Source of the DNA: Phosphitispora fastidiosa
GTDB taxonomy: Bacteria > Bacillota > Thermincolia > Thermincolales > UBA2595
Length of the DNA: 64,000 nt
Assembly: GCF_019008365.1 (NCBI RefSeq)
Contig: NZ_JAHHUL010000016.1
Location: 43,603-107,602, forward strand
Direction of reading: 5' to 3'
The notes below the pieces were generated by a model, which ran no database searches, was not told the origin of the DNA, and worked only from the letters and a program-made list of their open reading frames with translations. Positions 41,874 to 51,171 of this stretch are shown here, in pieces (within the stretch, counting starts at the first letter, position 1; every line of letters begins with the position of its first letter). Both the position numbers and the translations under genes were made by a program.

Positions 41874-42523
41874 TGGTCAGTATAATAAACCCGCAAATTG
41901 AAGAATATATCAGGGGACTGGCGCCTGAGAGACCGGATTACATGCTGGAAATGGAGAGGTATGCTGAGGAAAACTATGTTTCTATCATTCCTCCTGAGGT
42001 TGCCCAGTTTCTTACCACTCTGATTCACCTGAGTCAGGCCCGGGAAGTTCTCGAAATCGGCACCGCTATTGCGTATTCCACCATCTGGCTGGCTTGGGCG
42101 GCAGCCCCGCGTGGGGGGCATATTACTACTATTGAGATTAATGAGCGGCGGGCGGCGGCGGCGGTCGAAAATATTCGTCAGGCCGGATTGGAGGATAAGA
42201 TTACCCTCCTTAAAGGACATGCGGTAGATATTGTGCCTCATTTAAAGGATGAGTATGACTTTATCTTTATAGATGCGGCGAAGGGGCAGTACGGCTGGTT
42301 TTTTGAGGAACTGTATCCGAGATTAAAACCGGGAGGCCTCCTGGTTTCTGATAATGTGCTGGCTGAAGGAGCTGTGGTGGTTCCTGAGGAGGAACTGCGG
42401 CACCGCCAGAAAACGGCTGTGCGCCGGCTCAGGGATTACCTGAGGATGATTACATCTCATCCAGGGCTGGAGACGACCATTATCCCTTTTGGGGACGGTC
42501 TCGCGGTCAGTCTGAAGAAATAA
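41873..42523 (+). CDS. O-methyltransferase family 3 (COG4122; TrmR-like)
   Basis: A 216-residue SAM-dependent methyltransferase: EIGTAIAYSTIWLA for the SAM loop, TTIEINERR, and DFIFIDAAKGQYG with the metal-binding Asp residues, then PGGLLVSDNVL. In Bacillus the gene at this place (yrrM/trmR) methylates tRNA uridine-34 derivatives, and the following U32 peptidase-type gene also belongs to tRNA modification, which supports that role. The start overlaps mltG. Confidence 0.82.
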   Translation: MVSIINPQIEEYIRGLAPERPDYMLEMERYAEENYVSIIPPEVAQFLTTLIHLSQAREVLEIGTAIAYSTIWLAWAAAPRGGHITTIEINERRAAAAVENIRQAGLEDKITLLKGHAVDIVPHLKDEYDFIFIDAAKGQYGWFFEELYPRLKPGGLLVSDNVLAEGAVVVPEEELRHRQKTAVRRLRDYLRMITSHPGLETTIIPFGDGLAVSLKK

Positions 42524-42535
42524 GGAGTGAATAAG

Positions 42536-43768
42536 TTGAGGAAACCTGAGCTTCTGGCGCCTGCCGGTGATCTGGAAAAACTGGTAATGGCGATCCGGTA
42601 CGGGGCGGATGCGGTTTATATCGGAGGCAGGGAATTTGGCCTGAGGGCTGCCGCCGGCAACTTCAGCCCCGAGGAAATGGGCAGGGGAATTAAATATGCC
42701 CATGACCAAGGTGCCAAGGTCTATGTTACCGTTAATATTTTTGCCCATAACCGCCATCTTGAGCATCTGCCGGGATACCTGGCAGAGCTGGCGGAACTGG
42801 GCGCTGATGCAGTGCTGGTCTCTGACCCGGGGGTATTTGCTGCTGCCAGGGAGGCGGTTCCCAACCTTCCGGTACATATCAGTACTCAGGCTAATACCAC
42901 CAACTGGGCAGCTGTGAAGTTCTGGGCGGATCATGGGGCTGAGCGTATAGTCCTGGCCAGGGAATTATCCCTGGTGGAGATAATGGAAATAAAGGAAAGA
43001 GTCAATATTGAACTTGAAACCTTTGTACATGGCGCGATGTGCATATCCTATTCGGGCAGATGCCTGCTGAGCAGCTTGATGACTGGGCGTTCGGCCAATC
43101 TTGGTGAATGTGCCCAGCCCTGCAGGTGGAAATATGCGCTGGTAGAGGAAAAAAGGCCTGGGCAGTATTTCCCGGTTGAAGAAGACAGCCTGGGGTCTTA
43201 TGTGTTTAATTCCATGGACCTGTGCATGATAGAGCATATCCCTGAGTTGATAGAGGCAGGAGTCAACAGCTTCAAGATTGAGGGCCGGATGAAAAGCGTT
43301 CACTATGTGGCTACTGTTGTCGGAGCTTACCGGAAGGCCATTGATACATATTTTGCCGACCCCGGGGCCTATACCTTTGATCCCCGGTGGCTGGAGGAGA
43401 TTCGGAAGGTCAGCCACAGGGAGTATACCACGGGGTTTTTCTTTGGCCGGGAGAATCTGCGCGGTGAAAATACGGATACCTCCAAGTACCGCAGAGACTA
43501 CGATTTTGTTGGTATCGTCAGGGAATATATGGCGGAAAAAGGAATAGCCGTGATCGAACAGCGCAACAGGTTTGAGACCGGAGATATGCTGGAAATAACA
43601 GGTCCGGAAACAGGCGTGTTTTATCAAAAGGTGAAACAGCTGGCTGATGCTGAGGGCAACACTATTGACAGTGCGCCACACCCGCAGCAGATAGTTATCA
43701 TGCCTGTAGCTAATCCGGTAAAACCGCTGGATATGCTGCGCCGGGAAAAGGCCGGAAATCAGAGCTGA
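42536..43768 (+). CDS. U32 family peptidase-like protein (TrhP/YrrO-type)
   Basis: A 410-residue protein with the U32 signature: LLAPAGDLEKL-type start, GADAVYIGG, ELETFVHGAMCISYSGRC and the cysteine pair in GECAQPCRW. Such proteins (TrhP, YrrN/YrrO) are needed for 5-hydroxyuridine at tRNA position 34 rather than for proteolysis. It follows the TrmR-like gene, which acts on the same nucleoside. TTG 42536 is chosen as start because AAGGAG lies eight bases earlier; GTG 42527 would overlap that site. Confidence 0.88.
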   Translation: MRKPELLAPAGDLEKLVMAIRYGADAVYIGGREFGLRAAAGNFSPEEMGRGIKYAHDQGAKVYVTVNIFAHNRHLEHLPGYLAELAELGADAVLVSDPGVFAAAREAVPNLPVHISTQANTTNWAAVKFWADHGAERIVLARELSLVEIMEIKERVNIELETFVHGAMCISYSGRCLLSSLMTGRSANLGECAQPCRWKYALVEEKRPGQYFPVEEDSLGSYVFNSMDLCMIEHIPELIEAGVNSFKIEGRMKSVHYVATVVGAYRKAIDTYFADPGAYTFDPRWLEEIRKVSHREYTTGFFFGRENLRGENTDTSKYRRDYDFVGIVREYMAEKGIAVIEQRNRFETGDMLEITGPETGVFYQKVKQLADAEGNTIDSAPHPQQIVIMPVANPVKPLDMLRREKAGNQS

Positions 43769-43799
43769 ATCAGAGCTGAAGAGGGGGGATTCAATATCC

Positions 43800-44006
43800 G
43801 TGGATAAGCTGCAGATTAAGATTAGAATGGAACCAAAAGACATATTTTTTCTGGATAGTATAATTGAGGCGTATGATGGGCTGGCTATTGTCAGTACCGG
43901 AAACCCGGGGACAGGGGAGGTTATTGTCCACGTGACCCCGGATACTTATGAAGATGTAATGGATATCCTGCGGAACCTCCCCAGGCCGGTAAGTATACAT
44001 GTCTAG
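43800..44006 (+). CDS. DUF4911-like small protein
   Basis: A 68-residue protein (IKIRMEPKDIFFLDSIIEAYDG, then IHVTP-type strand, ending RPVSIHV). It resembles the short DUF4911 proteins found after U32 peptidases in Clostridia and relatives. It has no motif that gives a function. Start GTG with GGGGGG about 12 bases upstream, 31 bases after the U32 gene. Confidence 0.65.
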   Translation: MDKLQIKIRMEPKDIFFLDSIIEAYDGLAIVSTGNPGTGEVIVHVTPDTYEDVMDILRNLPRPVSIHV

Positions 44007-44060
44007 GATTTAAGTATTCTTTAAGGTAATCATATCAATTAAATCTTACGATAAGCCTGA

Positions 44061-44086
44061 TATAATTCTTAAGAACTTCTTAAGAA
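44061..44086 (+). promoter_or_regulatory. -10 element and tandem TTCTTAAGAA palindromes before the PBP gene
   Basis: TATAAT (44061-44066) is followed at once by two identical ten-base palindromes TTCTTAAGAA at 44066-44075 and 44077-44086. Repetition right at the expected transcription start suggests an operator, or an AT-rich cruciform. No clear -35 is present. Confidence 0.45.
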
Positions 44087-44134
44087 ACTGTATGAAATTT
44101 CCTCACTGAGTTCATCCTAGAGGGAGCGGCATTA

Positions 44135-45811
44135 ATGCTGGATTACTGTACTCCGGAGGGGAAATGTGTGTATAACAGAAACAGGAAACGGACCATTCTC
44201 TTATTTTGGGTATTTGTTATTATTTTCTGCAGCCTGGCAGCACACCTGGCTTATATACAAATTCATGAAGGCACCTTGTTAAGCCAACAAGCCCTGGCCC
44301 AGCAGACACAGCTGATTTCACTGGAAATACCGCCAAGGGGACAAATCCTTGACCGTAACCTGATACCAATGGTCAGCTGCCATGAGGCAGACCGGGTAAT
44401 TGTATTTCCTTGGAATTTGAAAGACAGGGACAGAGAAGCACGATTGCTGGCCGATGTTTTGGGTATGGATGTTTCACAAATAATGGAGTACTTCACCTCT
44501 AAAGCCAGGATGATTCAACAGGACCTGACTTCTGTGCAGGCTGATGAACTGAAAAGCCTTTCATTGCCCGGAATTATCGTGGCTAAGGCTAAGATTCGTG
44601 AGAGGAAACCCGTCCTGGCAGCTCATACTCTTGGTTTCCTGGGTATTGGTGAAACCAGGGTAAGCTGGGAGGGGAAAATGGGTATAGAAGCCCTCTATAA
44701 CAGTGAACTTAAAGGAGCCGTTCCCCGGTCTGCAGCAAGGGTATTCCTTGATGCCAAGGGAAAGATTATCAGCGGTCTGGGGCTGCGGCTTGAAGAAAAG
44801 ACTATTGATAATGAACGTAAAGATGTTGTGCTGACTATTGACCGCCAAATCCAGGAAGCAGTTGAGCAGGCAATGGAGAGGGCAGGTGTCAGAGAAGGCG
44901 CAGTTGTCGTTATGGAAGCAGGTACGGGAGATATTCTGGCTCTTGCCAGCAGGCCCGACTATTATCTTGGAGATGGAAATCCGGAAGAAGGATATTCGGA
45001 GTCATACCTCAATCACGCGCTTTTGCGCTATCAGCCGGGGTCTGTATTTAAGGTGGTGGTTGCTGCCGCCGTCCTGGAAGAAGGGCTGGTGAAACCGGAG
45101 GAGACATACCTTTGTGTTGGAGAAAAAGACGATATTGTGAAGTGCTACCGCGAAGAAGGACATGGCTTGATCACTTTTTCCCAGGCTGCCGCATACTCAT
45201 GTAATCCGGTTTTTGCAAGACTGGGACTTAAACTGGGAGCCGAAAAGCTGGTTTCATACTCTGAGCTGTTTGGGCTGGATTCTGCAGATATAGGCGGCTA
45301 TCACACTGAAGACACAAAAGATAGGTTGAACCTGATTGGGCAGGAGTTTAATCTTGTTAACGCCAGCCTTGGTCAGTGGCCGATTGAAGCCAGCGTTGTC
45401 CAGATAGCCGGCATGATGAATGTGGTTGCCGGAGGCGGGATATATAATCCGCCGCGGCTGGTTAAAATGGTCGTTAATGACGGGGGACTGGTGGAACGTG
45501 TTATAGAACCGGGAGAAAAGCGCCGGGCGGTATCGGAGAATACCGCAAAGATACTGCAGCAGATGCTGGAGAGGGTAACCCGGGAAGGCACAGGTAAAGA
45601 GGCATGGGTTGAGAATTGGGGGAGTGCGGGAAAAACCGGTTCCGCTCAATCGGGAAATGGGCGGATTGATGCCTGGTTCAGCGGCTATGCTCCATTAAAT
45701 AGCCCTCGTTTTGTGGTTACTGTATTAGTAAAAGATGGCGAAAGCGGCGGCCAGACAGCGGCCCCGCTCTTCCGGGAGATAATGCAGGAAATTTTGCAGT
45801 TGGAGAAATAG
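44135..45811 (+). CDS. penicillin-binding protein, transpeptidase (FtsI/SpoVD/PBP2-like)
   Basis: A 558-residue class B PBP: cytoplasmic Arg/Lys stretch, one membrane segment (TILLFWVFVIIFCSLAAHLAY), dimerisation domain with PPRGQILDRN, and the transpeptidase with S-x-x-K (GSVFK), S-x-N (SYSCN) and K-T-G (GKTGSAQ). It cross-links peptidoglycan. It lacks a C-terminal PASTA domain, and could be a spore- or elongation-specific enzyme. Its own promoter region carries tandem palindromes. Confidence 0.9.
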   Translation: MLDYCTPEGKCVYNRNRKRTILLFWVFVIIFCSLAAHLAYIQIHEGTLLSQQALAQQTQLISLEIPPRGQILDRNLIPMVSCHEADRVIVFPWNLKDRDREARLLADVLGMDVSQIMEYFTSKARMIQQDLTSVQADELKSLSLPGIIVAKAKIRERKPVLAAHTLGFLGIGETRVSWEGKMGIEALYNSELKGAVPRSAARVFLDAKGKIISGLGLRLEEKTIDNERKDVVLTIDRQIQEAVEQAMERAGVREGAVVVMEAGTGDILALASRPDYYLGDGNPEEGYSESYLNHALLRYQPGSVFKVVVAAAVLEEGLVKPEETYLCVGEKDDIVKCYREEGHGLITFSQAAAYSCNPVFARLGLKLGAEKLVSYSELFGLDSADIGGYHTEDTKDRLNLIGQEFNLVNASLGQWPIEASVVQIAGMMNVVAGGGIYNPPRLVKMVVNDGGLVERVIEPGEKRRAVSENTAKILQQMLERVTREGTGKEAWVENWGSAGKTGSAQSGNGRIDAWFSGYAPLNSPRFVVTVLVKDGESGGQTAAPLFREIMQEILQLEK

Positions 45812-45892
45812 TTGCTAATCTGGTACGATATGGGTTAATATTAATAGAGGTAAACAAATTGTTTAAAAATAACAATAAATTTGGGGGAAATT

Positions 45893-46771
45893 ATGGATGA
45901 TTACGCAAGAAGGCTCGTCTTTGGTGAGGGTCCGCCGGATTTTCCACCCGAGCGCCTGGTTCAGGATACTGATTTAATGGTTGCCCATGGGATAGGAATT
46001 TCTCTGGTTAAAAACGGCATCAGCCTTCCCGAAGGGAGCCATACTCATGAGTCTTATGAATTTTTGCTGCCTTATGAGATGTCACACATAAGACTTGAAA
46101 AACAGGAGTTTATCCCTGAAAAGAATTTTTTGTATTCAATTAATCCATATCAAGCCCATGGGCCTGCAAGACCTATCAATAACTGTTTTTTTTCAGCTGT
46201 GATGATAGACCGCGCCTTAATTCGGAAAGTGTCTCGTTCCATAAGCGGCAAAGAAGATGTTTTTTTCAGCACTAAGGCTAAAGTGCCTGTTACCGGGTTT
46301 AATGAATTATTTAGGCTGTTTTTCTCTGAGGCCAATAATAAGCAGCAGGGTTATGAATTAATCCTGGACAGCCTGGCGGTACAGATTGTCGTTAATTTGC
46401 TCCGAAGGGTCCAGAATAGTGTTTCTTTCCCTGTGAGGGAAAAGAATTATTATGAGAAAAAAAACATTAAAAGGGCTGTGGAGTTTTTGATGGAATCCTA
46501 TGATGATGGTCTGTCGTTAAGTGACCTGGCCAAGGTGGCAAATCTCAGTCCTTATCATTTTATAAGGGTATTTAAGGCGGAAACCGGAAAAACCCCCTTT
46601 GAATATCTGCTGGACATAAAAATTGACAAGGCATCGCAATTGCTTAGTGCGGGAGGCCATTCCATTACCCAGGTCTGCTACATGACCGGTTTCAACAGCC
46701 TGAGCCATTTTATTACGGCTTTCAAAAGGAAAACAGGAATGACCCCTTCACAATACCGCAAGAGAATATAG
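45893..46771 (+). CDS. AraC family transcriptional regulator
   Basis: A 292-residue regulator with an N-terminal cupin-like sensing region (SHTHESYEFLLPYE; the histidines fit a ligand pocket) and a C-terminal AraC DNA-binding pair of helix-turn-helices (LSLSDLAKVANLSPYHFIRVFKAETG and ITQVCYMTGFNSLSHFITAFKRKTG, then TPSQYRK). The ATG at 45893 follows GGGGGAAA; a TTG four codons earlier is possible. It converges on htrA with only eight bases between. Its target is not evident. Confidence 0.88.
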   Translation: MDDYARRLVFGEGPPDFPPERLVQDTDLMVAHGIGISLVKNGISLPEGSHTHESYEFLLPYEMSHIRLEKQEFIPEKNFLYSINPYQAHGPARPINNCFFSAVMIDRALIRKVSRSISGKEDVFFSTKAKVPVTGFNELFRLFFSEANNKQQGYELILDSLAVQIVVNLLRRVQNSVSFPVREKNYYEKKNIKRAVEFLMESYDDGLSLSDLAKVANLSPYHFIRVFKAETGKTPFEYLLDIKIDKASQLLSAGGHSITQVCYMTGFNSLSHFITAFKRKTGMTPSQYRKRI

Positions 46772-46779
46772 ACTGATAA

Positions 46780-47931
46780 TTAGGGCTTTTCTCCGACTTT
46801 TATAGTTACAAACTGTGTATGTCCTTCCCTGAATACCTGAACAACAACATTAGCTCCGATTTTAGCGCTTTTTAAGTTATTTGTGACATCATCAGGTGTT
46901 TTCACCTTTTTCTTATCTATTTCAATGATGATGTCTCCTTTGCGCATTCCGGCCTTTTCTGCAGGGCTGTCGGGAACCACGTAGGCGACAATGGCTCCAT
47001 CGGTATCAGCGGAGCCGAAATAGTCGGCCAGTTCTTTATCCATAGGCTGGAGATAGACACCGATATAGGGCTTGACAACCTTACCTTTATTTACCAGTTC
47101 ATCAAGAACTTCGTTAACTGTAGCTACTGGAATAGCAAATCCAATCCCTTGGGCAGAGGCGTTAACTGCGGTATTAATTCCGATTACCTGGCCGGCTGTA
47201 TTGAGAAGGGGACCTCCGCTGTTGCCGGGATTGATGGCGGCATCTGTCTGCAAGAGGTCTTTGAACATGCGGTCAGATATTTGTACCGGGCGTCCTTTAG
47301 CGCTGATAACTCCGACAGTAACGGTATGGTCAAGACCATAGGGGTTCCCGATAGCGATTACCCAGCTTCCGACTTCGGTTTTATTGGAATCACCCAGTTG
47401 CAAAACAGGCAATTCCTTGTTAACAGATACCTTGAGCACAGCCAGGTCCAGTTCCTCGTCAGAGCCGATCACTTCTGCACTTAAAGGCTTCTCAAATCCG
47501 GAGATGGTAACTTCAATTTTAGAAGCCCCATGGATTACGTGTTCATTTGTAATGATAAGGCCACTCTTGTCAAAGATAAAACCGGTTCCGATTCCCGTTG
47601 ATATGTCCGGATATGGTTCGTAGTCAAAATTCCTGCCGAAAAATTCCCTGAATAACGGGTCATTCATATATGGATTCCTTTGTGATGACTGGGCAGCAAA
47701 TGACTCGATATTCACAACTGCAGGGCTGGCATTTTTAACGGTTTGTGAAATGTCTGCCGGCCCGATTTTTACAGGTTCCGCTCTATTACCATCCTCTGCC
47801 ACCACCGCCGGGGGGAAATAGAACTTGTAGGCAGCAAATCCACCGGCCATAAACATAGCTCCCATAAGAAAGCCAAGGATGATCACACTTAGTAGTGAGA
47901 AACGTTCTCTTAACTTAATCAAATCTATCAC
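46780..47931 (-). CDS. htrA: HtrA/DegP family serine protease with PDZ domain
   Basis: A 383-residue membrane-anchored protease: short cytoplasmic N-terminus, membrane segment (VIILGFLMGAMFMAGGFAAY), trypsin-like domain with His in TNEHVI, Asp in DEELDLAVLKV and Ser in NPGNSGGPL, then one PDZ domain (GAIVAYVVPDSPAEKAGMRKGD). It degrades or refolds damaged proteins at the outer face of the membrane. GTG start with AAAAGGAGA before it. No CssRS-type regulators lie alongside. Confidence 0.94.
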   Translation of the reverse strand: MIDLIKLRERFSLLSVIILGFLMGAMFMAGGFAAYKFYFPPAVVAEDGNRAEPVKIGPADISQTVKNASPAVVNIESFAAQSSQRNPYMNDPLFREFFGRNFDYEPYPDISTGIGTGFIFDKSGLIITNEHVIHGASKIEVTISGFEKPLSAEVIGSDEELDLAVLKVSVNKELPVLQLGDSNKTEVGSWVIAIGNPYGLDHTVTVGVISAKGRPVQISDRMFKDLLQTDAAINPGNSGGPLLNTAGQVIGINTAVNASAQGIGFAIPVATVNEVLDELVNKGKVVKPYIGVYLQPMDKELADYFGSADTDGAIVAYVVPDSPAEKAGMRKGDIIIEIDKKKVKTPDDVTNNLKSAKIGANVVVQVFREGHTQFVTIKVGEKP

Positions 47932-48067
47932 TCTCCTTTTAAGGTTAATTATAAAAGAGGATTTAGATTAATCAATGGCAAAAATGTGAACAAATTGTGA
48001 AATTCTATTTACTGCGGGGGGAACATTATATTTAGATGTTGAAAAATCAGAGGGAAGGTGTCCCAGA

Positions 48068-48451
48068 TTGCGCATATACCATCACAAACCTTATCTGCGG
48101 ATTACCGTTTATGTATTTACCATAGTTTTTCATGCCAATTTACTTGCCAGGGCTGTCCTTGAAAGCAGGTACTGGATTGGGGCAGCGCTTTTCATCCCCG
48201 TAACCGCTATATCACTGGCCCTGATAAAGTATGTCCGGAGAACGGTCACCGCTGTGTATCTTAACGATTTGGAGATTACCGTGAAAACCCTTTTCAGGCA
48301 CGAGAAGTCTGAAATTGACGCCATAACGGTTAAAGGCCGGGAAATTATCTCCCGAGATGGGAAAAGATTTGTTTTTAACCCCCGGCGGGGGGGATTGCTG
48401 ACCGAAAAACTTGGTACTGCCGGAGGCAGGGCAGGAGGGTCCGGGGATTAA
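48068..48451 (+). CDS. small membrane protein with PH-like tail, unknown
   Basis: A 127-residue protein with two membrane segments (ITVYVFTIVFHANLLA and WIGAALFIPVTAISLALI) and a basic C-terminal part of strand-like sequence (VYLNDLEITVKTLFRHEKSEIDAITVKGREII) that resembles a bacterial PH domain. TTG start. It overlaps a convergent small gene at its stop. Function unknown. Confidence 0.6.
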   Translation: MRIYHHKPYLRITVYVFTIVFHANLLARAVLESRYWIGAALFIPVTAISLALIKYVRRTVTAVYLNDLEITVKTLFRHEKSEIDAITVKGREIISRDGKRFVFNPRRGGLLTEKLGTAGGRAGGSGD

Positions 48452-48582
48452 TCCCGGACCATTTTTCTGAGGTAGTATCCTACATATCCCACTGCCACCA
48501 TCGCTGCGAGGTGTGAAACCCACCAACCTGTTCCGAGGAAGGCCCAGGTTCCAATATCGTATCTGTCATCTATGTTTCGCAT
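48448..48582 (-). CDS. 44-residue membrane protein
   Basis: On the minus strand an AGGGGGTGA site precedes an ATG at 48582 that opens MRNIDDRYDIGTWAF, then a membrane segment (WVSHLAAMVAVGYVGYY) and ends LRKMVRD. The stop codon shares its bases with the convergent gene's end. The good ribosome site and clean hydrophobic design argue that it is real. Not recognised. Confidence 0.65.
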   Translation of the reverse strand: MRNIDDRYDIGTWAFLGTGWWVSHLAAMVAVGYVGYYLRKMVRD

Positions 48583-48834
48583 TAGTTCACCCCCTTTTGA
48601 ACTTGATACTATTATGCTGCCCACTTAATGAAAATAGTTATATCTAATTAATAAAGTATATGATAATATAGTAGTAAATACTGGTAAGAGTTTGCGTTCA
48701 AGTACTATAAATTCCCGGTTATTGGAGATTATGCGGAAAAACAGGTACAATGTTGAGCAGCCCGCAGGGGTTGCTTTTTTTAGAGGGCTTTTGGAGTTGC
48801 CCTTTTAAATGGTTGATTAGGAGAAGTGTGATAA

Positions 48835-49728
48835 ATGGAAAGCAATGACATTGAAGAAGGCGTATCAAAACAAAGCCTGCTGGGGACAGGTCTCGTTATT
48901 GTTTCTGCCGCCAGTTTTGGCTTGATGGCGATATTTGTAAAGTATGCTTATGCTGTTAATTTAAATATATTAACCCTCCTCAGCCTTCGCTTCGCCACTG
49001 CCGCAGCGGTTATGTGGCTGATAGTGCTGTGGCGCAAAGAAAATTACCGGATTGGCAGAAAACAGGTATTATATCTGGCCGGCATTGGTGCTGTTGCCTA
49101 TGGGCTGCAGTCAACGTTCTTCTTTAATGCGGTCAGGCTTACCTCGGCATCAATGGCAGGAATACTTTTATACCTGTACCCGGTTATTGTTACTTTGATA
49201 TCAGCCGGATTGGGTGATGAGAAGTTCACCTGGAGGAAGATGGTATCGTTATTTGTCAGCTTGAGCGGATTGGTATTGGTTGTGGGACTGTCGCTGGAAA
49301 ACCTGAATATGGCCGGTGTCCTGTTTGGACTGGGAGCGGCGGTTGTCTATTCTGTTTATCTGATTGTGGGAAACCGTGTTTTATCACAAAATAACCCCCT
49401 GATAGTATCAGTATATATTATAACTGCAGCAGCGCTGGTATTTAATATTATCGGTTGGACCACAGGTCAGGTTGAACTGGATATCGGTTTAAGAGGCTGG
49501 ATATCCATCTTAGGACTGTCCCTTGTTTCAACAGTTGTGGCAATTCTGACTCTCTTTAAGGGGATGAAGCTGGTCGGGCCTTCGAAAGCTTCTATTATCA
49601 GCACCTTTGAGCCGGTAGTAACAGTAGTGGTAGCTTATGTCATCTTTGGTGAAAACCTGCTGCCGATCCAGCTTGCCGGGGGTGTTCTGATCCTGGCAGC
49701 CGTACTTATGATTCAGTGGGATGGCTGA
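48835..49728 (+). CDS. EamA/DMT family transporter (RhaT/YdcZ-like)
   Basis: A 297-residue ten-segment permease in two EamA halves, with SAASFGLMAIFVKYAY at the start, ALRFATAAAV-type SLRFATAAAVMW, and the second-half motif VVAILTLFKGMKLVGPSKASIISTFEPV. Members export metabolites such as amino acids; the substrate is open. GGAGAAGTG precedes the start. Followed by a terminator. Confidence 0.87.
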   Translation: MESNDIEEGVSKQSLLGTGLVIVSAASFGLMAIFVKYAYAVNLNILTLLSLRFATAAAVMWLIVLWRKENYRIGRKQVLYLAGIGAVAYGLQSTFFFNAVRLTSASMAGILLYLYPVIVTLISAGLGDEKFTWRKMVSLFVSLSGLVLVVGLSLENLNMAGVLFGLGAAVVYSVYLIVGNRVLSQNNPLIVSVYIITAAALVFNIIGWTTGQVELDIGLRGWISILGLSLVSTVVAILTLFKGMKLVGPSKASIISTFEPVVTVVVAYVIFGENLLPIQLAGGVLILAAVLMIQWDG

Positions 49729-49752
49729 GATGGGAGAAACATCAAAATATTT

Positions 49753-49782
49753 GGGAGGGAGCGCTAATGCTCCTTCTTTTTT
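49753..49782 (+). terminator. terminator after the DMT transporter gene
   Basis: GGAGC and GCTCC around GCTAAT, extended by flanking A/G-C/T pairs, then TTCTTTTTT. Confidence 0.75.
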
Positions 49783-49783
49783 G

Positions 49784-49812
49784 TTGACAAAATAACTTTA
49801 ACCATATATGAT
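49784..49812 (+). promoter_or_regulatory. sigma-A promoter of the SLAC1/TehA-like gene
   Basis: TTGACA and TATGAT spaced 17 bases apart, 62 bases before the GTG start. Confidence 0.7.
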
Positions 49813-49873
49813 ATAAAAAAAGACTCATATAAACATAAACTCATATATAAGCATTAACAAAGGAGGTAAAATA

Positions 49874-50824
49874 GTGGAAAAAGGAATGCGGTATTTTCCA
49901 GTTGGATTGTTTGCCAGCGTAATGGGACTTTGTGGCTTATCGATTGCTTACCAACGCTATGAAGAGGTTTTTCATTTAAGGCTCGGCATAGGTTTTCCTC
50001 TGCTGTTGTTAGCTTATGTTGTATTCATTGTTGTTACAGGTGCCTACCTTTTGAAATTGGTTAAATATTTTCCCGATGTGGTAAATGAATTTAACCACCC
50101 TGTTAAAGCCAACTTCTTCCCAGCCTTTTCGATAAGCCTCCTGTTATTGAGCATCGGAACGATGGATTATCAACAAACTGCAGCTCATTATCTTTGGTTA
50201 GTTGGGGCCACAGTACATATATTATTTACTATTGTTATCATTTCCCGATGGATTAACCATAAATACGAATTAGTTCAATCTAATCCTGCATGGTTTATAC
50301 CGGTGGTGGGTAACCTGATAGTTCCAATAGCGGGGGTAAATTTCGCTCATCACGAAATATGCTGGTTCTTCTTCAGCCTTGGTTTATTCTTTTGGATTAT
50401 TTTATTTACTGTAATCTTCTACAGAATCATTTTTAATGAGCAGCTGCCTCAACAAATACTGCCTACTTTGTTTATTTTAATTGCACCACCTGCGGTAGCT
50501 TTTATTTCTTATACCAAATTAACAGGTCAAATTGACAGCTTTGCCCGTGTATTACTTTATGTTGCCTGGTTTTTTGTAATTTTGCTCTTATCGATGGCCA
50601 GAAACTTCGTAAAGATAAATTTCTTTGTATCCTGGTGGGCCTATACATTTCCTTTGTGTGCAGTTACTATTGCCAGTACCCTGGCATACAAAATGCTTAA
50701 AGTGCAGATGTTCGGCTGGGTAGCTACAGGTTTATTGGCGTTAACTTCCATAGTAGTTTTTACGGTATTATTCAGAACATTATCTGCATTTAAACAAAAT
50801 AAAGTCTGTGTTCGTGATATGTAA
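49874..50824 (+). CDS. SLAC1/TehA family permease (tellurite resistance/C4-dicarboxylate type)
   Basis: A 316-residue protein with ten hydrophobic segments, opening with PVGLFASVMGLCGLSIAYQRY, which matches the F-x-x-x-M-G-x-x-G-L first segment of TehA/SLAC1 anion channels, and carrying the central WFIPVVGNLIVPIAG. TehA is linked to tellurite resistance. It stands 350 bases before the selenoprotein operon, which makes a metalloid-anion role attractive but unproven. GTG start behind AAAGGAGGT. More AT-rich than its neighbours. Confidence 0.82.
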   Translation: MEKGMRYFPVGLFASVMGLCGLSIAYQRYEEVFHLRLGIGFPLLLLAYVVFIVVTGAYLLKLVKYFPDVVNEFNHPVKANFFPAFSISLLLLSIGTMDYQQTAAHYLWLVGATVHILFTIVIISRWINHKYELVQSNPAWFIPVVGNLIVPIAGVNFAHHEICWFFFSLGLFFWIILFTVIFYRIIFNEQLPQQILPTLFILIAPPAVAFISYTKLTGQIDSFARVLLYVAWFFVILLLSMARNFVKINFFVSWWAYTFPLCAVTIASTLAYKMLKVQMFGWVATGLLALTSIVVFTVLFRTLSAFKQNKVCVRDM

Positions 50825-51171
50825 AGACAGCAAATCATCGTGAAACCGTTCGCCGCCAAATTATATTCTTGACGGTTCCAGAAGTCCGTTAGACCACTTG
50901 AAACGATCATTCAGAGAATACTATTTTGAGAATGACAAGTTGAAATGCTACTATATGTATAGACTAATGGTAATAGTTATATGAATTAATGGCAAGACGT
51001 GGAAAGTAATTTGAAAGCGCTGTGATAGAATTCGAGGATTGCTAAAAGAGCAATGAATATCTTTCGCAGCGCTCTTATTATATAAGGGAGTTTATTAATA
51101 ACGGAGGTGATTAATAAGTTTAGATGCAATTCCTTGGTTGCTAAATTAATTATTTAGAGGGGGAATTATTA
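50825..51171 (+). other. 347-base leader region of the selenoprotein operon
   Basis: No reading frame of note. It holds a nested RNA hairpin (51017-51072), a fully consensus ribosome-site sequence CGGAGGTGATT at 51102-51112 that is 60 bases ahead of the first real start and faces only a six-codon frame (MQFLGC), and a second site GAGGGGGAA just before the start at 51172. No sigma-54 or clear sigma-A promoter was found; the transcript may start within the AT-rich stretch 50930-51000. Confidence 0.5.
51017..51072 (+). ncRNA. nested hairpin, possible leader RNA or attenuator
   Basis: Outer stem GCGCTGTGA (51017-51025) with TCGCAGCGC (51064-51072), nine pairs with one G-U; inner stem TTGCT (51039-51043) with AGCAA (51049-51053). 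It is followed by TCTTATTATAT, so it could terminate transcription from the permease gene or act as a conditional element for the selenoprotein operon. No known riboswitch class was recognised. Confidence 0.45.
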
